Shown: piece by piece, positions 44,638 to 53,694 of the stretch | Layout of the letters: every line of letters starts with the position of its first letter | Numbering within the stretch: the first letter of the stretch is position 1 | DNA from: Denitrobaculum sp965232285 | Lineage (GTDB): Bacteria > Pseudomonadota > Alphaproteobacteria > Kiloniellales > Kiloniellaceae | Direction: 5' to 3' | DNA length: 64,000 bases | Assembly: GCA_965232285.1 (NCBI GenBank) | Contig: CBDDPL010000004.1 | Location: 1,116,001 to 1,180,000, forward strand | Made by a program: the position numbers and the translations under genes | Notes under the pieces: model-generated | The model's input: only the letters and a program-made list of their open reading frames with translations | Told to the model about the DNA's origin: nothing | The model's database searches: none

Positions 44638-45249
44638 TTGAACAGATTGAAGAACCCGCAAGCCTCTTCCCGTGAAACCGGGGCCGTCGTGCCTTCGAAG
44701 AAGCAACTGGAAAAAGCCAGCAAGTTCCTGAGCTTCGTTCTCCGGCACGAACCCGAAGCCATCGGCCTTGAGCTGGATACAAACGGTTGGGTTGCACTGG
44801 ATCTTCTGATTGAGAAGGCCGCCACGGAGATATCTCTCAGCCCTGATCTGATTGAAGAGGTGGTCCGGACCAGTGACAAGAAGCGCTTCGCCCTGTCCGA
44901 GGATGGCGCGCGCATTCGGGCGAACCAGGGACATTCCGTCAAGGTTGATCTGCAACTTACGCCGAAAGATCCACCCGAGGTGCTTTATCACGGCACGGCG
45001 ACCCGCTTTCTGGAATCGATCCTGGCCGATGGCCTGCGTCCGGGGCAGAGGCACCATGTACATCTTTCTGCCGAGAGGGCGACGGCTCTTGCGGTTGGCA
45101 AAAGGCACGGCAAGCCGGTCGTTCTCCAGATTGCCTCGGCGGAAATGCGAGCCCGGGGCTTTCTCTTTTTTCTCTCCGAAAATGGCGTCTGGCTGACCGA
45201 TCGCGTGCCGCCGGCCTATCTCTCTCGGTTGGATTCGGAAGACTCCTGA
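44638..45249 (+). CDS. kptA: RNA 2'-phosphotransferase KptA/Tpt1
   Basis: KptA moves an RNA 2'-phosphate to NAD+, releasing nicotinamide and ADP-ribose 1'',2''-cyclic phosphate. Family motifs are present: KFLSFVLRHEPEAIGL, TNGWVALDLLI, KKRFALSEDGARIRANQGHS, VLYHGTATRF, then HHVHLSAERATALAVGKRH and a FLSENGVWLT tail. All the expected Arg and His residues are there. I place the start at TTG 44638 because AAGGGGG lies just before it; ATG 44593 would add 15 residues. Its role in bacteria, which lack yeast-type tRNA splicing, is unknown. The gene ends inside the convergent EamA gene (34-base overlap). Confidence 0.88.
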   Translation: MNRLKNPQASSRETGAVVPSKKQLEKASKFLSFVLRHEPEAIGLELDTNGWVALDLLIEKAATEISLSPDLIEEVVRTSDKKRFALSEDGARIRANQGHSVKVDLQLTPKDPPEVLYHGTATRFLESILADGLRPGQRHHVHLSAERATALAVGKRHGKPVVLQIASAEMRARGFLFFLSENGVWLTDRVPPAYLSRLDSEDS

Positions 45250-46187
45250 TCTCGAGGACCCGCGTTTGCGGTGCTCGGCTGCTCTCGTTCGGGCTTGAGC
45301 AGCGCGAGCTTAACGCCGCCGACCACAATGATCGCGGCGCCCGCCACCGTTCCGGCTTCGGGAATCTCTCCGAACACAAAGAAGCCGAGGATCGCGGCAA
45401 AGACGATCCAGGTGTAGCTGACCGGTCCCAGGACCGAGACATCTGCCAGCCGAAAACCCCGGATGACGAAGTACTGCGCCGTGATCGCGAAAGGGCCGAG
45501 CAGGAGGAAGGGAAGATTGTCGAGCAGGAGTGTCGAGCGCCAGGTGAGGACGGCCGGGACCGACAACAGCAGCAAACCGAAGGCGTTGACGTAGAGCAGG
45601 ACGGTCATGGGCTTTTCCGAGCTGGTCAGGATCTTGATCATGATCGATTCGCAGGCGATGAGAATTGCTCCGAGGAGGGCGAAGGCGGCCGGCCAGAGAT
45701 AACCGGCATGCAAGGACTGGAAAGCGCCCTTGCTGGCCATCATGACGGCGGCACCGCTGAAACTGATGATGATTGCCACCCAGTGAGGGCGGGAGATGCG
45801 TTCGCCCAACAGCAGCACCCCGAGGAGCACGGTAAAAATAGCCTCCAGCAGCCCGATGGCGGTGGCGTCGACGATGGGCATGTTTGCCGCCGCATGGATG
45901 GCGGACACGCCACCAAAAGCGCTGAAAACCGCGCGGAAAAAGTGCGATGACGGCTGCCTGCTGGCATAGAATTTTAAACTCTTGCCGCTGAGGTAGGTGA
46001 TCGCGGTCAAGGTCAGGAAGCCGCCGATATAACGCAGGAAGAGGATCTGCAGGGCGGAGGCGCTGTCACCCGCCAACTTACCTGACGCGAAGACCAGGGT
46101 GAAGAGAGCGGTTCCGGCCGTTACCCAGGAAACGCCCGCGGTGTTAGTGGAGAACCTGGCTTGGAAGGGTATCGGATTGGAGGACAT
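45216..46187 (-). CDS. EamA/DMT-family transporter
   Basis: This 323-residue membrane protein has about ten helices in two EamA repeats (first near VSWVTAGTALFTLVFASG). It resembles RhaT/RarD-like metabolite exporters, with no substrate-specific motif. ATG 46187 is used, with AGGA upstream; an in-frame ATG at 46256 would add 23 residues. It diverges from a LysR gene, 130 bases away, which probably controls it. Confidence 0.87.
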   Translation of the reverse strand: MSSNPIPFQARFSTNTAGVSWVTAGTALFTLVFASGKLAGDSASALQILFLRYIGGFLTLTAITYLSGKSLKFYASRQPSSHFFRAVFSAFGGVSAIHAAANMPIVDATAIGLLEAIFTVLLGVLLLGERISRPHWVAIIISFSGAAVMMASKGAFQSLHAGYLWPAAFALLGAILIACESIMIKILTSSEKPMTVLLYVNAFGLLLLSVPAVLTWRSTLLLDNLPFLLLGPFAITAQYFVIRGFRLADVSVLGPVSYTWIVFAAILGFFVFGEIPEAGTVAGAAIIVVGGVKLALLKPEREQPSTANAGPRDQESSESNRER

Positions 46188-46317
46188 ATTGATCCTGTGT
46201 CTTAACGGAGAGCCATGGGGACGAGGCCTTGGGGCCAAGTCTGATCCGCGTTGCATCCTGTTGGAAAGCCGGTAACCTGATCAAACGACGAATTTCGATC
46301 CTGAGTGAGATTTTTTG

Positions 46318-47247
46318 ATGCAAAGCCAGCGCCACTTTTCTCTGAATGCTGTAAGGGTCTTCGAGGTTGCCGCTCGCCACGGCAGCCTGAAACTTGCGGC
46401 AGCGGAGTTGTCGGTCACTCCGAGCGCCGTCAGCCATCAGATCAAATCACTTGAAGAAGCCCTGGGTGTTACGCTGTTCGAACGCCGCAACAACGCGGTG
46501 CTTCTGACGGCCGCCGGACGGCAGTTTCTGGAGGATATCGCGCCGGCGGTTGCCACCATCGAGCGTGCCGCGGAAGCCCTGCGGCGTTCGGCAAGCGAGG
46601 TTGTGCTGCGTGCCGGCGTATCGTTGGCCGTGCGTTGGCTGATCCCAAAGCTGGAGGACTTCAAGCGGCGCTATCCGCAGATCCGCATCAGGCTCGAGAC
46701 CACGCACCTCCCGGCCGTGCCTCTGGGCCCCGACGTGGATCTGGCGATCTCCTACAGCCGCAAGGTGGCGGTGTCACGGGCGCCGAAGCCGGAAACCGGT
46801 GGTATCATCCTGATGAAGGATATCTGCCGGCCGGTCCTGTCACCGGCGCTGCTGGCTAAGAGTGGCTACAAACGATTGGCGGACATTTCCCTGGTCCCGA
46901 TCCTGAGTGCGACCGAAGACGATTGGGACTGGCGTGCCTGGAGCGGATCTGACGAGGTGCGGCGTTGGTTGGGCCGTGAGGCCGACCGCATTGACTTCAA
47001 GGCGATCCGCGTGCGCGATCGTTTCGACACGGACGATGCGGCCATCCACGGCGCGGTCGCTGGGATCGGCATGGTCCTGATGCCGCCCGTCATGACGCAG
47101 AAGGAGATCGAGATCGGGTCCCTGGTCGAACTCCCCGAGGCACCCGCGGTGCAACTCGGCAGCTTTCATGTGACCACGACGCCGCGGCCGAGACCGGTGG
47201 TCGAGAAGTTCCGAAAGTGGTTACTGGCGCAGCAGTCTGCGCTCTAA
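46318..47247 (+). CDS. LysR-family regulator, GcvA-like
   Basis: The helix-turn-helix is FEVAARHGSLKLAAAELSVT then SAVSHQIKSLE, with the GcvA-type RHxSLxxAAxEL pattern. The effector domain begins near AGVSLAVRWLIPKLEDF. Total length is 309 residues. ATG 46318 is used; TTG 46315 directly before it would add one. It is divergent from the EamA exporter, so a regulator/exporter pair is likely. Its stop overlaps the convergent LysR gene by 4 bases. Confidence 0.88.
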   Translation: MQSQRHFSLNAVRVFEVAARHGSLKLAAAELSVTPSAVSHQIKSLEEALGVTLFERRNNAVLLTAAGRQFLEDIAPAVATIERAAEALRRSASEVVLRAGVSLAVRWLIPKLEDFKRRYPQIRIRLETTHLPAVPLGPDVDLAISYSRKVAVSRAPKPETGGIILMKDICRPVLSPALLAKSGYKRLADISLVPILSATEDDWDWRAWSGSDEVRRWLGREADRIDFKAIRVRDRFDTDDAAIHGAVAGIGMVLMPPVMTQKEIEIGSLVELPEAPAVQLGSFHVTTTPRPRPVVEKFRKWLLAQQSAL

Positions 47248-48212
47248 TCGCTACCCGTCATGAGCTGACCGCCGCTTTCCTGCCGCGTGGGCTGGGTCCG
47301 GCGCCGCTCGCTTCTTGGCAACTGTCCCTTAAAGAGGGCCGAATCCGCGGTAATTGCGCGTGCGATGAAGTCGTAAGTACGGCGCACCGGCCCGGTTTCC
47401 TTCAGATCGCGATTGACCAGCAGCCAGAGATCAACGGGGATATCGAAGGCCTCCGGCAGGATCCGCACGAAGTTGGGTGCCGGGTCGGCCATGAAGCAGG
47501 GCAGTGGTGCGATGCCGAGCCCATTGCGCACGGCCGCCATCTGCACAGTGGTGTTGTCGGCCCCGAAATCGATGTTGTTGTCCTGCAGCGTGTCTCGAAG
47601 AGCCATGACCTGAGGCAGATTTTCAATCTCGCCTTCTGAATCGATGACGCAATGCCCTGCCAGATCCGCGAGGCTCTCCGGTATCCCGCGATCCTCAACG
47701 TAGTCCTGCGAAGCGTAGAGCCCGCAGTGGATATGGCCGATCCGCCGGCCGAAGAGCTGCTCGTCGCCCGGATTTCCCATCCGCAAGGCGATATCCGCCT
47801 TGTAGCGGCTGACGTCGGCGCGCTGGATACCGACCCGGATCGCGAGCCGTACATTGGGGTTGGTGGTCTTGAAGGCCGCGAGCTTCTCCGTCAGCCAGCA
47901 GGTGGCAAGGTTCAGGGTGGTGGCGATACGGACCACCTCCTTCGGACGATTCAAAAAGCGTGCGAGGCAGTTGCCCGCGGCTTCCGCCTCCCGGTCCATG
48001 GCTTCGACGAAGTTGAGCGCGGCTTCTCCCGCTTCGGTCAGGTTGAAGCCTGCTTCGGTGCGCTCGAACAGCTTGACCTTGAGTTCGGTCTCCATCTGGT
48101 CGATGCGCCGCCCGACAGTCGGCTGGGTGACAGAGAGTGCCCGAGCGGCGGCGGACAGACTTCCGCAGCGCGCCACCGCGAGGAAGAAGCGATAGTCATC
48201 CCAACTCAGCAT
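47244..48212 (-). CDS. LysR-family regulator
   Basis: This 322-residue regulator has a standard helix-turn-helix (YRFFLAVARCGSLSAAARAL, then TQPTVGRRIDQME) and effector domain (VVRIATTLNLATCWLTEKL). The C-terminus is unusual, ending in a polar tail rich in Arg and Gln. ATG 48212 is used with AGG upstream; a TTG at 48248 would add 12 residues. It converges with the GcvA-like gene and diverges, across a 335-base gap, from the GNAT gene. Confidence 0.87.
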   Translation of the reverse strand: MLSWDDYRFFLAVARCGSLSAAARALSVTQPTVGRRIDQMETELKVKLFERTEAGFNLTEAGEAALNFVEAMDREAEAAGNCLARFLNRPKEVVRIATTLNLATCWLTEKLAAFKTTNPNVRLAIRVGIQRADVSRYKADIALRMGNPGDEQLFGRRIGHIHCGLYASQDYVEDRGIPESLADLAGHCVIDSEGEIENLPQVMALRDTLQDNNIDFGADNTTVQMAAVRNGLGIAPLPCFMADPAPNFVRILPEAFDIPVDLWLLVNRDLKETGPVRRTYDFIARAITADSALFKGQLPRSERRRTQPTRQESGGQLMTGSD

Positions 48213-48547
48213 TGCCGTGTACCTGTCCCGCTTACCCGTTTCAGCCAAGGCTCAGCGTCTTTGCCCGCGGTACCTTTGGCTCATAGACTACACCTGGACC
48301 GCATATTTTATTCCAACTCAGATCAATCAAGCAAAAATACCAGAGATATATTTGGATTCCTTGACCGACGAAGCTTGATTCTCGCGCTATATCCCCGGGT
48401 CACAAGTCTATAAAACTTTCTATAGGCCTATACAGCATTTTAGTATCCGCCCTGGTCAAAGTCGGGCCTGTCCCTGGCCATGGTGGCTTGCCCTTGGCGG
48501 AAAATGCGGGCTATTTGACGGCCGGTCGGGAGGCGAGGAAGAGAGAT
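48213..48547. promoter_or_regulatory. Divergent gap with palindromic TATAGGCCTATA element
   Basis: The 335-base gap between the LysR and GNAT genes contains TATAGGCCTATACA (48421-48434), which includes a perfect 12-bp palindrome. It is 19/24 identical to the element upstream of kptA. Upstream AT-rich DNA (TATAAAA at 48411-48417) may be a promoter. No gene can be supported here. Confidence 0.4.
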
Positions 48548-49057
48548 ATGATTCCGGTGATCGAGAGCGAACGTCTGATACTGCGCGCCTACAAGGACAG
48601 CGACTTTGACGCCTACGCGGCGTTTTTCGCCAGCGATCGGGCGCGCTACTACGGCGGTTCCTGCGATCGCAACGATGCCTGGCGCCGCATGGCCATGTTC
48701 GCGGGCCATTGGTTGCTGCGTGGCTACGGCGTCTGGGCCTTGGAGGAAAAGGCGACAGGCGCTTTTGTCGGGCAATCCGGCCTCTGGTTCCCCGAGGGCT
48801 GGCCGGAGCGCGAGATCACCTGGATGGTTCTGGCCGAACATGAAGGTCGCGGTTTTGCCAGCGAAGCTGCATTAAGAGTTCGGGCGCATGCCTTTGAAAC
48901 CCTTGGATGGAAGCGCCTGGTCAGTTGCATTCAGCCTGAAAACAAGGCCTCTATCCGGCTCGCCGAGCGAGTGGGGGCCGTCTACGAGCGCGCGCAATCC
49001 ATTCCCGGTCGGGACTTTCACGTCTATCGCCATGCCGGGTCGGAAGAACGGGGCTGA
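48548..49057 (+). CDS. GNAT N-acetyltransferase, RimJ/RimL-like
   Basis: This 169-residue protein is a GCN5-related acetyltransferase that moves an acetyl group from acetyl-CoA to an amine. It opens with VIESERLILRAYKDSD, the RimJ/RimL N-terminus, and shows WMVLAEHEGRGFASEAALRV in place of the CoA-binding R/Q-x-x-G-x-G/A loop. SCIQPENKASIRLAERVGAV is the usual C-terminal part. ATG 48548 has GAAGAGAGA directly upstream; an earlier frame start at 48488 is rejected. Target unknown; it could be a protein, antibiotic or metabolite. Confidence 0.87.
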   Translation: MIPVIESERLILRAYKDSDFDAYAAFFASDRARYYGGSCDRNDAWRRMAMFAGHWLLRGYGVWALEEKATGAFVGQSGLWFPEGWPEREITWMVLAEHEGRGFASEAALRVRAHAFETLGWKRLVSCIQPENKASIRLAERVGAVYERAQSIPGRDFHVYRHAGSEERG

Positions 49058-49068
49058 GCCGGTCGCTT

Positions 49069-50277
49069 ATGTCGTCCTATGACGCGATCATCGTCGGCGC
49101 TGGTGCCGCCGGCCTGATGGCAGCCATCGAAGCGGGCAAACGCGGCCGCAGGGTCTTGCTCCTGGACCATGCCAAGTCGGCGGGAGAGAAGATCCGGATC
49201 TCCGGCGGCGGGCGCTGCAACTTTACCAATCTGCACACCGCGCCAGCCAATTTCCTGTCGCAGAATCCGCGCTTCTGCGTTTCTGCCCTGAAGCGCTACA
49301 GCCAGCGGGACTTCATTGCCCTGGTGGAGTCTTACGGCATCGCCTATCACGAAAAGACCCTGGGGCAGTTGTTTTGCGACGGCTCCTCCAAGCAGGTCGT
49401 TTCGATGCTGCTGCAGGAGAGCCGTAAAGCCGGTGTGACCCTTTGGACTGCTGCCCGGGTGGGCAGAATTCAAAAGCAGGGTGAGGGCTTTTCGGTTGCG
49501 GTGGAGCGGGAGGGGCAGCGTGACGCTTTGACCTGCGAGTCCCTCGTGATCGCCACCGGCGGCCCCTCGATCCCGAAGATGGGGGCGAGCGGCTTTGGCT
49601 ATGACCTGGCGCGGAACTTCGGTTTGAAGGTCGTCGAGCCGCGCCCGGCGCTGGTGCCGCTGACCTTCGACGACGCCCTGCTGGCCAAGCTCAAACATCT
49701 CGCCGGTGTTTCGCTGGACGCCGAGGTAAGTTGCGGGAAAATGACCTTTGCCGAAGCACTGCTCTTTACCCATCGCGGCCTCAGCGGTCCGGCTATTCTT
49801 CAGATCTCTTCCTATTGGCGTGAGGGGAGGGAGATCCGCGTCAATCTGCTGCCCGGTCGGGATGCGTTCGAGGACCTGAGGCAGGCGCGTCAGGCGCGCG
49901 CGAAGCAGGAATTGAAATCCATCCTGTCGGAATGGCTGCCCCGCCGGCTGGCGCTGCATATTGTCGAAGAACTCGAAAACACGGCCGCGCCTGGCAGCCT
50001 TGGGCGCCTGGCGGATCTTTCCGATAAGAAACTGCGCAGCATCGCGACTGCCCTGAATGACTGGCGGATCCTGCCGAAGGGCACGGAAGGTTTCCGGACC
50101 GCGGAAGTCACCCTCGGCGGTGTCGACACCGGTGAACTCTCGTCGAAAACCTTCGAAGCCAAATCAGTGCCCGGTCTCTATTTCATCGGCGAGGTGGTCG
50201 ACGTGACCGGCCACCTCGGTGGCTACAATTTTCAGTGGGCCTGGGCGTCGGGCCACGCTGCGGGGCAGTACCTTTAG
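49069..50277 (+). CDS. BaiN/HI0933-family flavoprotein
   Basis: This 402-residue FAD-binding protein starts with the Rossmann motif IIVGAGAAGLMAAIEAGKRG (residues 6-25) and then SGGGRCNFTNLH, the HI0933/YhiN hallmark. GFYLD-type segments are represented by LYFIGEVVDVTGHLGGYNF near the C-terminus. The family includes BaiN, proposed to reduce bile-acid intermediates, and many members of unknown function. It starts 11 bases after the GNAT gene, so the two may be co-transcribed. It overlaps the convergent OsmC gene by 4 bases. Confidence 0.87.
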   Translation: MSSYDAIIVGAGAAGLMAAIEAGKRGRRVLLLDHAKSAGEKIRISGGGRCNFTNLHTAPANFLSQNPRFCVSALKRYSQRDFIALVESYGIAYHEKTLGQLFCDGSSKQVVSMLLQESRKAGVTLWTAARVGRIQKQGEGFSVAVEREGQRDALTCESLVIATGGPSIPKMGASGFGYDLARNFGLKVVEPRPALVPLTFDDALLAKLKHLAGVSLDAEVSCGKMTFAEALLFTHRGLSGPAILQISSYWREGREIRVNLLPGRDAFEDLRQARQARAKQELKSILSEWLPRRLALHIVEELENTAAPGSLGRLADLSDKKLRSIATALNDWRILPKGTEGFRTAEVTLGGVDTGELSSKTFEAKSVPGLYFIGEVVDVTGHLGGYNFQWAWASGHAAGQYL

Positions 50278-50744
50278 GCTTCGATGAACTCCGGCTCGAA
50301 GGAGACCGGGAAGTTCACGGAGCGGGCGATGAAGCAGTACTTGTGCACATCGTGATGGAGTGCAGCGGCTTTCTCCAGGTCCGCGCCGGCGGTGACGGTG
50401 ATCTTCGGATGGAGGGTCGCGCCGGTGAAGTTGCCGGAGGCGCTGGGGTGCATGACCCCATGACCGACCGGATTATCCTCATAGGCCTGCACGGTGATAC
50501 CCGCTTTCGAGCAGAGATGCAGGTACCAGAGCATGTGGCAGGAGGCGAGGGCGGTGATCAGGAGATCTTCCGGGTTGTACTTCGTCGGGTCCCCGCCCAG
50601 CAGCGGATCGTTGGAGCAGGAGACCACCGGCTTGCCTTCCAGGGCGAGATCCCAGGTCCGGTCGTAGCCGCCGTATTCCTTTGTGCCTTTGCCCCGGTTG
50701 CCGGTCCAGACGATGCGGGCCGGGTAAGCATGCTCTTTGGCCAT
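50274..50744 (-). CDS. OsmC-family peroxidase-like protein
   Basis: This 156-residue protein has the OsmC fold pattern with two reactive Cys positions, in SCSNDPLLGGDPTKYNPEDL and ALASCHMLWYLHLCSKAG. The pairing of a Cys near residue 48 and one near 82 fits the OsmC/Ohr peroxide-detoxification family; it resembles the OsmC/YhfA branch rather than Ohr. It is monocistronic, convergent with the flavoprotein and divergent from the DUF1194 gene. Confidence 0.85.
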   Translation of the reverse strand: MAKEHAYPARIVWTGNRGKGTKEYGGYDRTWDLALEGKPVVSCSNDPLLGGDPTKYNPEDLLITALASCHMLWYLHLCSKAGITVQAYEDNPVGHGVMHPSASGNFTGATLHPKITVTAGADLEKAAALHHDVHKYCFIARSVNFPVSFEPEFIEA

Positions 50745-50869
50745 TCTGCGCTCCTGTAATCACTGAGACTGTCAGGTTAGCATGGTGTTCCCTGTGGCAG
50801 AATTACCCGCTGCGCAGAACAGCTTTGCATTACGCTGCATGCTATAGTCCCTCAAAACAGGAGATGGCA

Positions 50870-51604
50870 ATGCGCGTGTTCACGGTTCTCTTTGCTGCAA
50901 TACTGATGCTGATGCCGGGGAGAGGGCAGGCGGAAGAGCTGGATCTGGAACTGGTCCTGCTCGCCGACGCCACCGGCTCCATCGACGACGCGGAGATCCG
51001 CTTCCAGCGTCAGGGCTACGCGGCGGCGCTGACCCATCCCGACGTCCTTTCTGCCATCACCAACAGCCTCACCGGTCGCATCGCCCTGACCTACGTGGAG
51101 TGGGGCGACCAGTATTCCCAGGACGTTGTCGTGCCCTGGACCGTGATCGACGGCGCCGAAAGCGCAGGGCATTTCGCCAAGGCTCTGCTGGCCGCGCCGC
51201 GGCGCGCCTTTGGTTACAATGCGATCGGGACCGCGATCTCGAAAGCCCAGGCCCTGATCGAGGAGAACGACATCATTGGTCTGCGCCGGGTCATCGACTT
51301 CTCGGCCGACAGCGCCAACAACTGGAACGGCATCCCGATCGAAACCGCCCGGGCCGCCGCCCTGGAGGCACGTATCACCATCAACGGCCTTGCTATCCTC
51401 TGCCGGGAACGGGACTGCAGCGGCCGGCCCAACGCTTACGACCTGGAGGCAGCTTTCGCCGAGCAGATCGTGGGTGGACCCGGCAGCTTCGTCATCACAG
51501 TCGATGGCCGGGACAGCTTCGCCGAAGCCGTGCGCAAGAAACTGATTCTGGAGATCGCCGGCCCGCTGGAGCCGGACGAGGCGGCGACGGCGTCCCTGGA
51601 GTGA
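50870..51604 (+). CDS. DUF1194 protein with von Willebrand A-like fold
   Basis: After a signal peptide (MRVFTVLFAAILMLMPGRGQ, cut near AEELD) this 244-residue protein shows ELVLLADATGSIDDAEIRFQ, a metal-site-like motif in which D-A-T-G-S replaces the usual D-x-S-x-S. FSADSANNWNGI and ITINGLAILCRERDC are DUF1194 features. It is an exported protein of unknown function found in alphaproteobacteria. ATG 50870 has GGAG 6 bases before it; ATG 50864 is an alternative. A hairpin lies at 51657. Confidence 0.83.
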   Translation: MRVFTVLFAAILMLMPGRGQAEELDLELVLLADATGSIDDAEIRFQRQGYAAALTHPDVLSAITNSLTGRIALTYVEWGDQYSQDVVVPWTVIDGAESAGHFAKALLAAPRRAFGYNAIGTAISKAQALIEENDIIGLRRVIDFSADSANNWNGIPIETARAAALEARITINGLAILCRERDCSGRPNAYDLEAAFAEQIVGGPGSFVITVDGRDSFAEAVRKKLILEIAGPLEPDEAATASLE

Positions 51605-51656
51605 AGAGCCGTGAGCGTTTGTCCCGTCAGGCTCCCCCATGTATCTTGCGCTTTCC

Positions 51657-51677
51657 GCCGCCTGAGGGCGGCTTCTT
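51657..51677 (+). terminator. Hairpin between the DUF1194 and aminotransferase genes
   Basis: GCCGCC (51657-51662) and GGCGGC (51667-51672) form a perfect 6-bp stem with a 4-base loop, followed by TTCTT. It is a plausible terminator 53 bases after the DUF1194 stop. Confidence 0.5.
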
Positions 51678-51695
51678 GAGGGAAAGCGGTAAGCG

Positions 51696-52850
51696 GTGAA
51701 GACAGCGAATTCGATTCTTTCCGGTTATGGCACCACCGTCTTCGAGGTGATGTCGCGCCTGGCCATGGAACATGACGCCATCAATCTGGGCCAGGGCTTT
51801 CCCGACACCGACGGACCGATCGAAGTGCGCCGGAAGGCCGCCGAAGCGTTACTGGAGGCGCCGAACCAGTATCCACCCATGATGGGGCTGCCGGCCCTGC
51901 GCCAGGCCGTCGCCGACCACAACAAGCGCTTCTACGACCTGGATATCGACTGGCAGACCGAGGTCATGGTGACCTCCGGGGCCACGGAGGCGCTGGCGGA
52001 CTGCCTCATGGCCCTGATCGAGCCGGGCGACGAGGTGGTGCTGATCGAGCCGCTCTACGACTGCTACCTGCCGATCGTGCGCCGGGCCGGGGGCGTGCCC
52101 AGGCTGGTTCGGGTCGAGCCGCCGCAGTGGACACTGCCGCGTGAAAAGCTCGAGGAGGTCTTCTCAGACCGCACCAAGCTGATCCTGCTGAACAATCCCA
52201 TGAATCCTGCGGCTAAGGTCTTCGCGCAGGAAGAACTGGCCTTCATCGCCGACCTGATCCTGCGCCACGACGCCTATGCGGTCTGCGACGAGGTCTACGA
52301 GCACATCGTTTTCGATGGCCGGGCGCATATCCCTCTCATGACCCTGCCCGGGATGCGCGAGCGCTGCATTCGCATCGGCTCGGCAGGCAAGACCTTTTCT
52401 CTCACCGGCTGGAAGGTGGGGTACATCACCGCGCCCCCGGAACTGCTCGCGCCGGTCTCCAAGTCCCACCAGTTCGTCACCTTCACCACACCGCCGAACC
52501 TGCAAAGCGCGGTCGCCTACGGCCTGGGCATGGAACAGGCTTACTTCGACGGCCTGACCGCCGAGATGCAGGCCAAGCGCGACCGGATCGCATCAGGCCT
52601 GAAAGAGATCGGGTTCGGCATCATCGACTGCGAAGGCACCTACTTCATCACCGCCGATGTCCGGCCCCTGGGCTTCTGCGGCGACGACGTCGACTTCTGC
52701 CGCCACATCACTCTGGAGGCCGGTGTGACCACAGTCCCGGTCAGCGCCTTTTACCAGAGCGAGGCTATCGACCACTATGTGCGCTTTTGCTTCTGCAAAC
52801 GCGATGAGGTGCTGGACGAGGCTGTGGCGCGGCTGAAGAAGATTTTCTGA
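51696..52850 (+). CDS. Class I/II PLP-dependent aminotransferase
   Basis: This 384-residue PLP enzyme has the fold type I pattern: INLGQGFPDTDGP at the N-terminus, VTSGATEALADCLMALIEPG, NNPMNPAAKV, and the PLP lysine in SAGKTFSLTGWKVGY (about residue 231). It most resembles the YbdL/methionine aminotransferase and kynurenine aminotransferase-like group; DapC-like roles cannot be ruled out. GTG 51696 is the start, with GAGGGAAAG some 12 bases before. It is the last plus-strand gene before the minus-strand block. Confidence 0.88.
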   Translation: MKTANSILSGYGTTVFEVMSRLAMEHDAINLGQGFPDTDGPIEVRRKAAEALLEAPNQYPPMMGLPALRQAVADHNKRFYDLDIDWQTEVMVTSGATEALADCLMALIEPGDEVVLIEPLYDCYLPIVRRAGGVPRLVRVEPPQWTLPREKLEEVFSDRTKLILLNNPMNPAAKVFAQEELAFIADLILRHDAYAVCDEVYEHIVFDGRAHIPLMTLPGMRERCIRIGSAGKTFSLTGWKVGYITAPPELLAPVSKSHQFVTFTTPPNLQSAVAYGLGMEQAYFDGLTAEMQAKRDRIASGLKEIGFGIIDCEGTYFITADVRPLGFCGDDVDFCRHITLEAGVTTVPVSAFYQSEAIDHYVRFCFCKRDEVLDEAVARLKKIF

Positions 52851-52856
52851 GGTCGC

Positions 52857-53555
52857 TCAGTCGGGAAGCTGAGCCTCGACGCGTGGCGGCGGGCCTTCGC
52901 CACCCCAGGGACGGTCATCCAGTATGCGAATAACGATGTCCTCGCGCTTCAAGTTAGTGTAGCGCTTTAACAGTAAAGGAATGTCACGCTCCGACCGATC
53001 CGAAATAGCAGGCTGTCCGCCGGCGATGATCGTGATGCCGAGAATATTTCGTCCAGTCCTAAGGCGCATATGGAGATTGCCGATATAGGTGGCTTCACCC
53101 TTTTTCACTGTAAACGGCAGCGGCTTGGGGTCGATCGGGTAAATAATGGCGTTTGAGCCGTTGTCGATGTCCCACTTGTAGAAGACGTAGTCTCCTGGTG
53201 GCAATGGGATGGCAAAGAGTGTGCCGGTCGCATCGGTGAAATCGGATGGTCCAGAGGGACCAAGGAATGGATCGTAGGGCAGCGCTTCAATAAACCCTGC
53301 ACTCGTGTCCGCGAAAGAATCTTGGTTGCCCGCTAGCGAATAGCGAAAGCGAACCGCCGCATCGTACCAACTGTTCTCTTCCCCTGAAGAAGCCGATCCA
53401 ACGATCAAACCGGTTTCACTTTCAGGCGTGAAGGCGAAATCTGTTTCGACTGATTTGGTGGCGCAGCCTGAAAGCAGGAAGCCGATAAGAACTACGGCAA
53501 GTCGAGCGGGATTCCGAGTGAGACAGGTAAGAAAACTGGGATTCTGGGTCTTCAT
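52857..53555 (-). CDS. Hypothetical lipoprotein
   Basis: No family is recognised. A lipoprotein signal (ARLAVVLIGFLLSGCAT, lipobox LSGC near residue 31) begins a 232-residue product. The mature part looks like a beta-rich domain: ETGLIVGSASSGEENSWYD, PPGDYVFYKWDIDNGS and GEATYIGNLHMRLRTGRNIL. The pattern is like proteins that format or carry surface-exposed beta domains. ATG 53555 has GAGGAA upstream; an in-frame start at 53642 would add 29 non-signal residues. It lies 140 bases downstream of the membrane-protein gene on the same strand. Confidence 0.65.
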   Translation of the reverse strand: MKTQNPSFLTCLTRNPARLAVVLIGFLLSGCATKSVETDFAFTPESETGLIVGSASSGEENSWYDAAVRFRYSLAGNQDSFADTSAGFIEALPYDPFLGPSGPSDFTDATGTLFAIPLPPGDYVFYKWDIDNGSNAIIYPIDPKPLPFTVKKGEATYIGNLHMRLRTGRNILGITIIAGGQPAISDRSERDIPLLLKRYTNLKREDIVIRILDDRPWGGEGPPPRVEAQLPD

Positions 53556-53694
53556 AGTTCCTCGGCGCGCCGATGTGTCTGTGCGGGTGAGCAGGGTGCC
53601 AGAACAAAGCTTAGCAATGCTCGCCTGATCTGTGTAACGCAATTCGGTAGTTTTTTGGTGAACGTGCAGCCGCGATCCGCGAATTGAATCCGCT

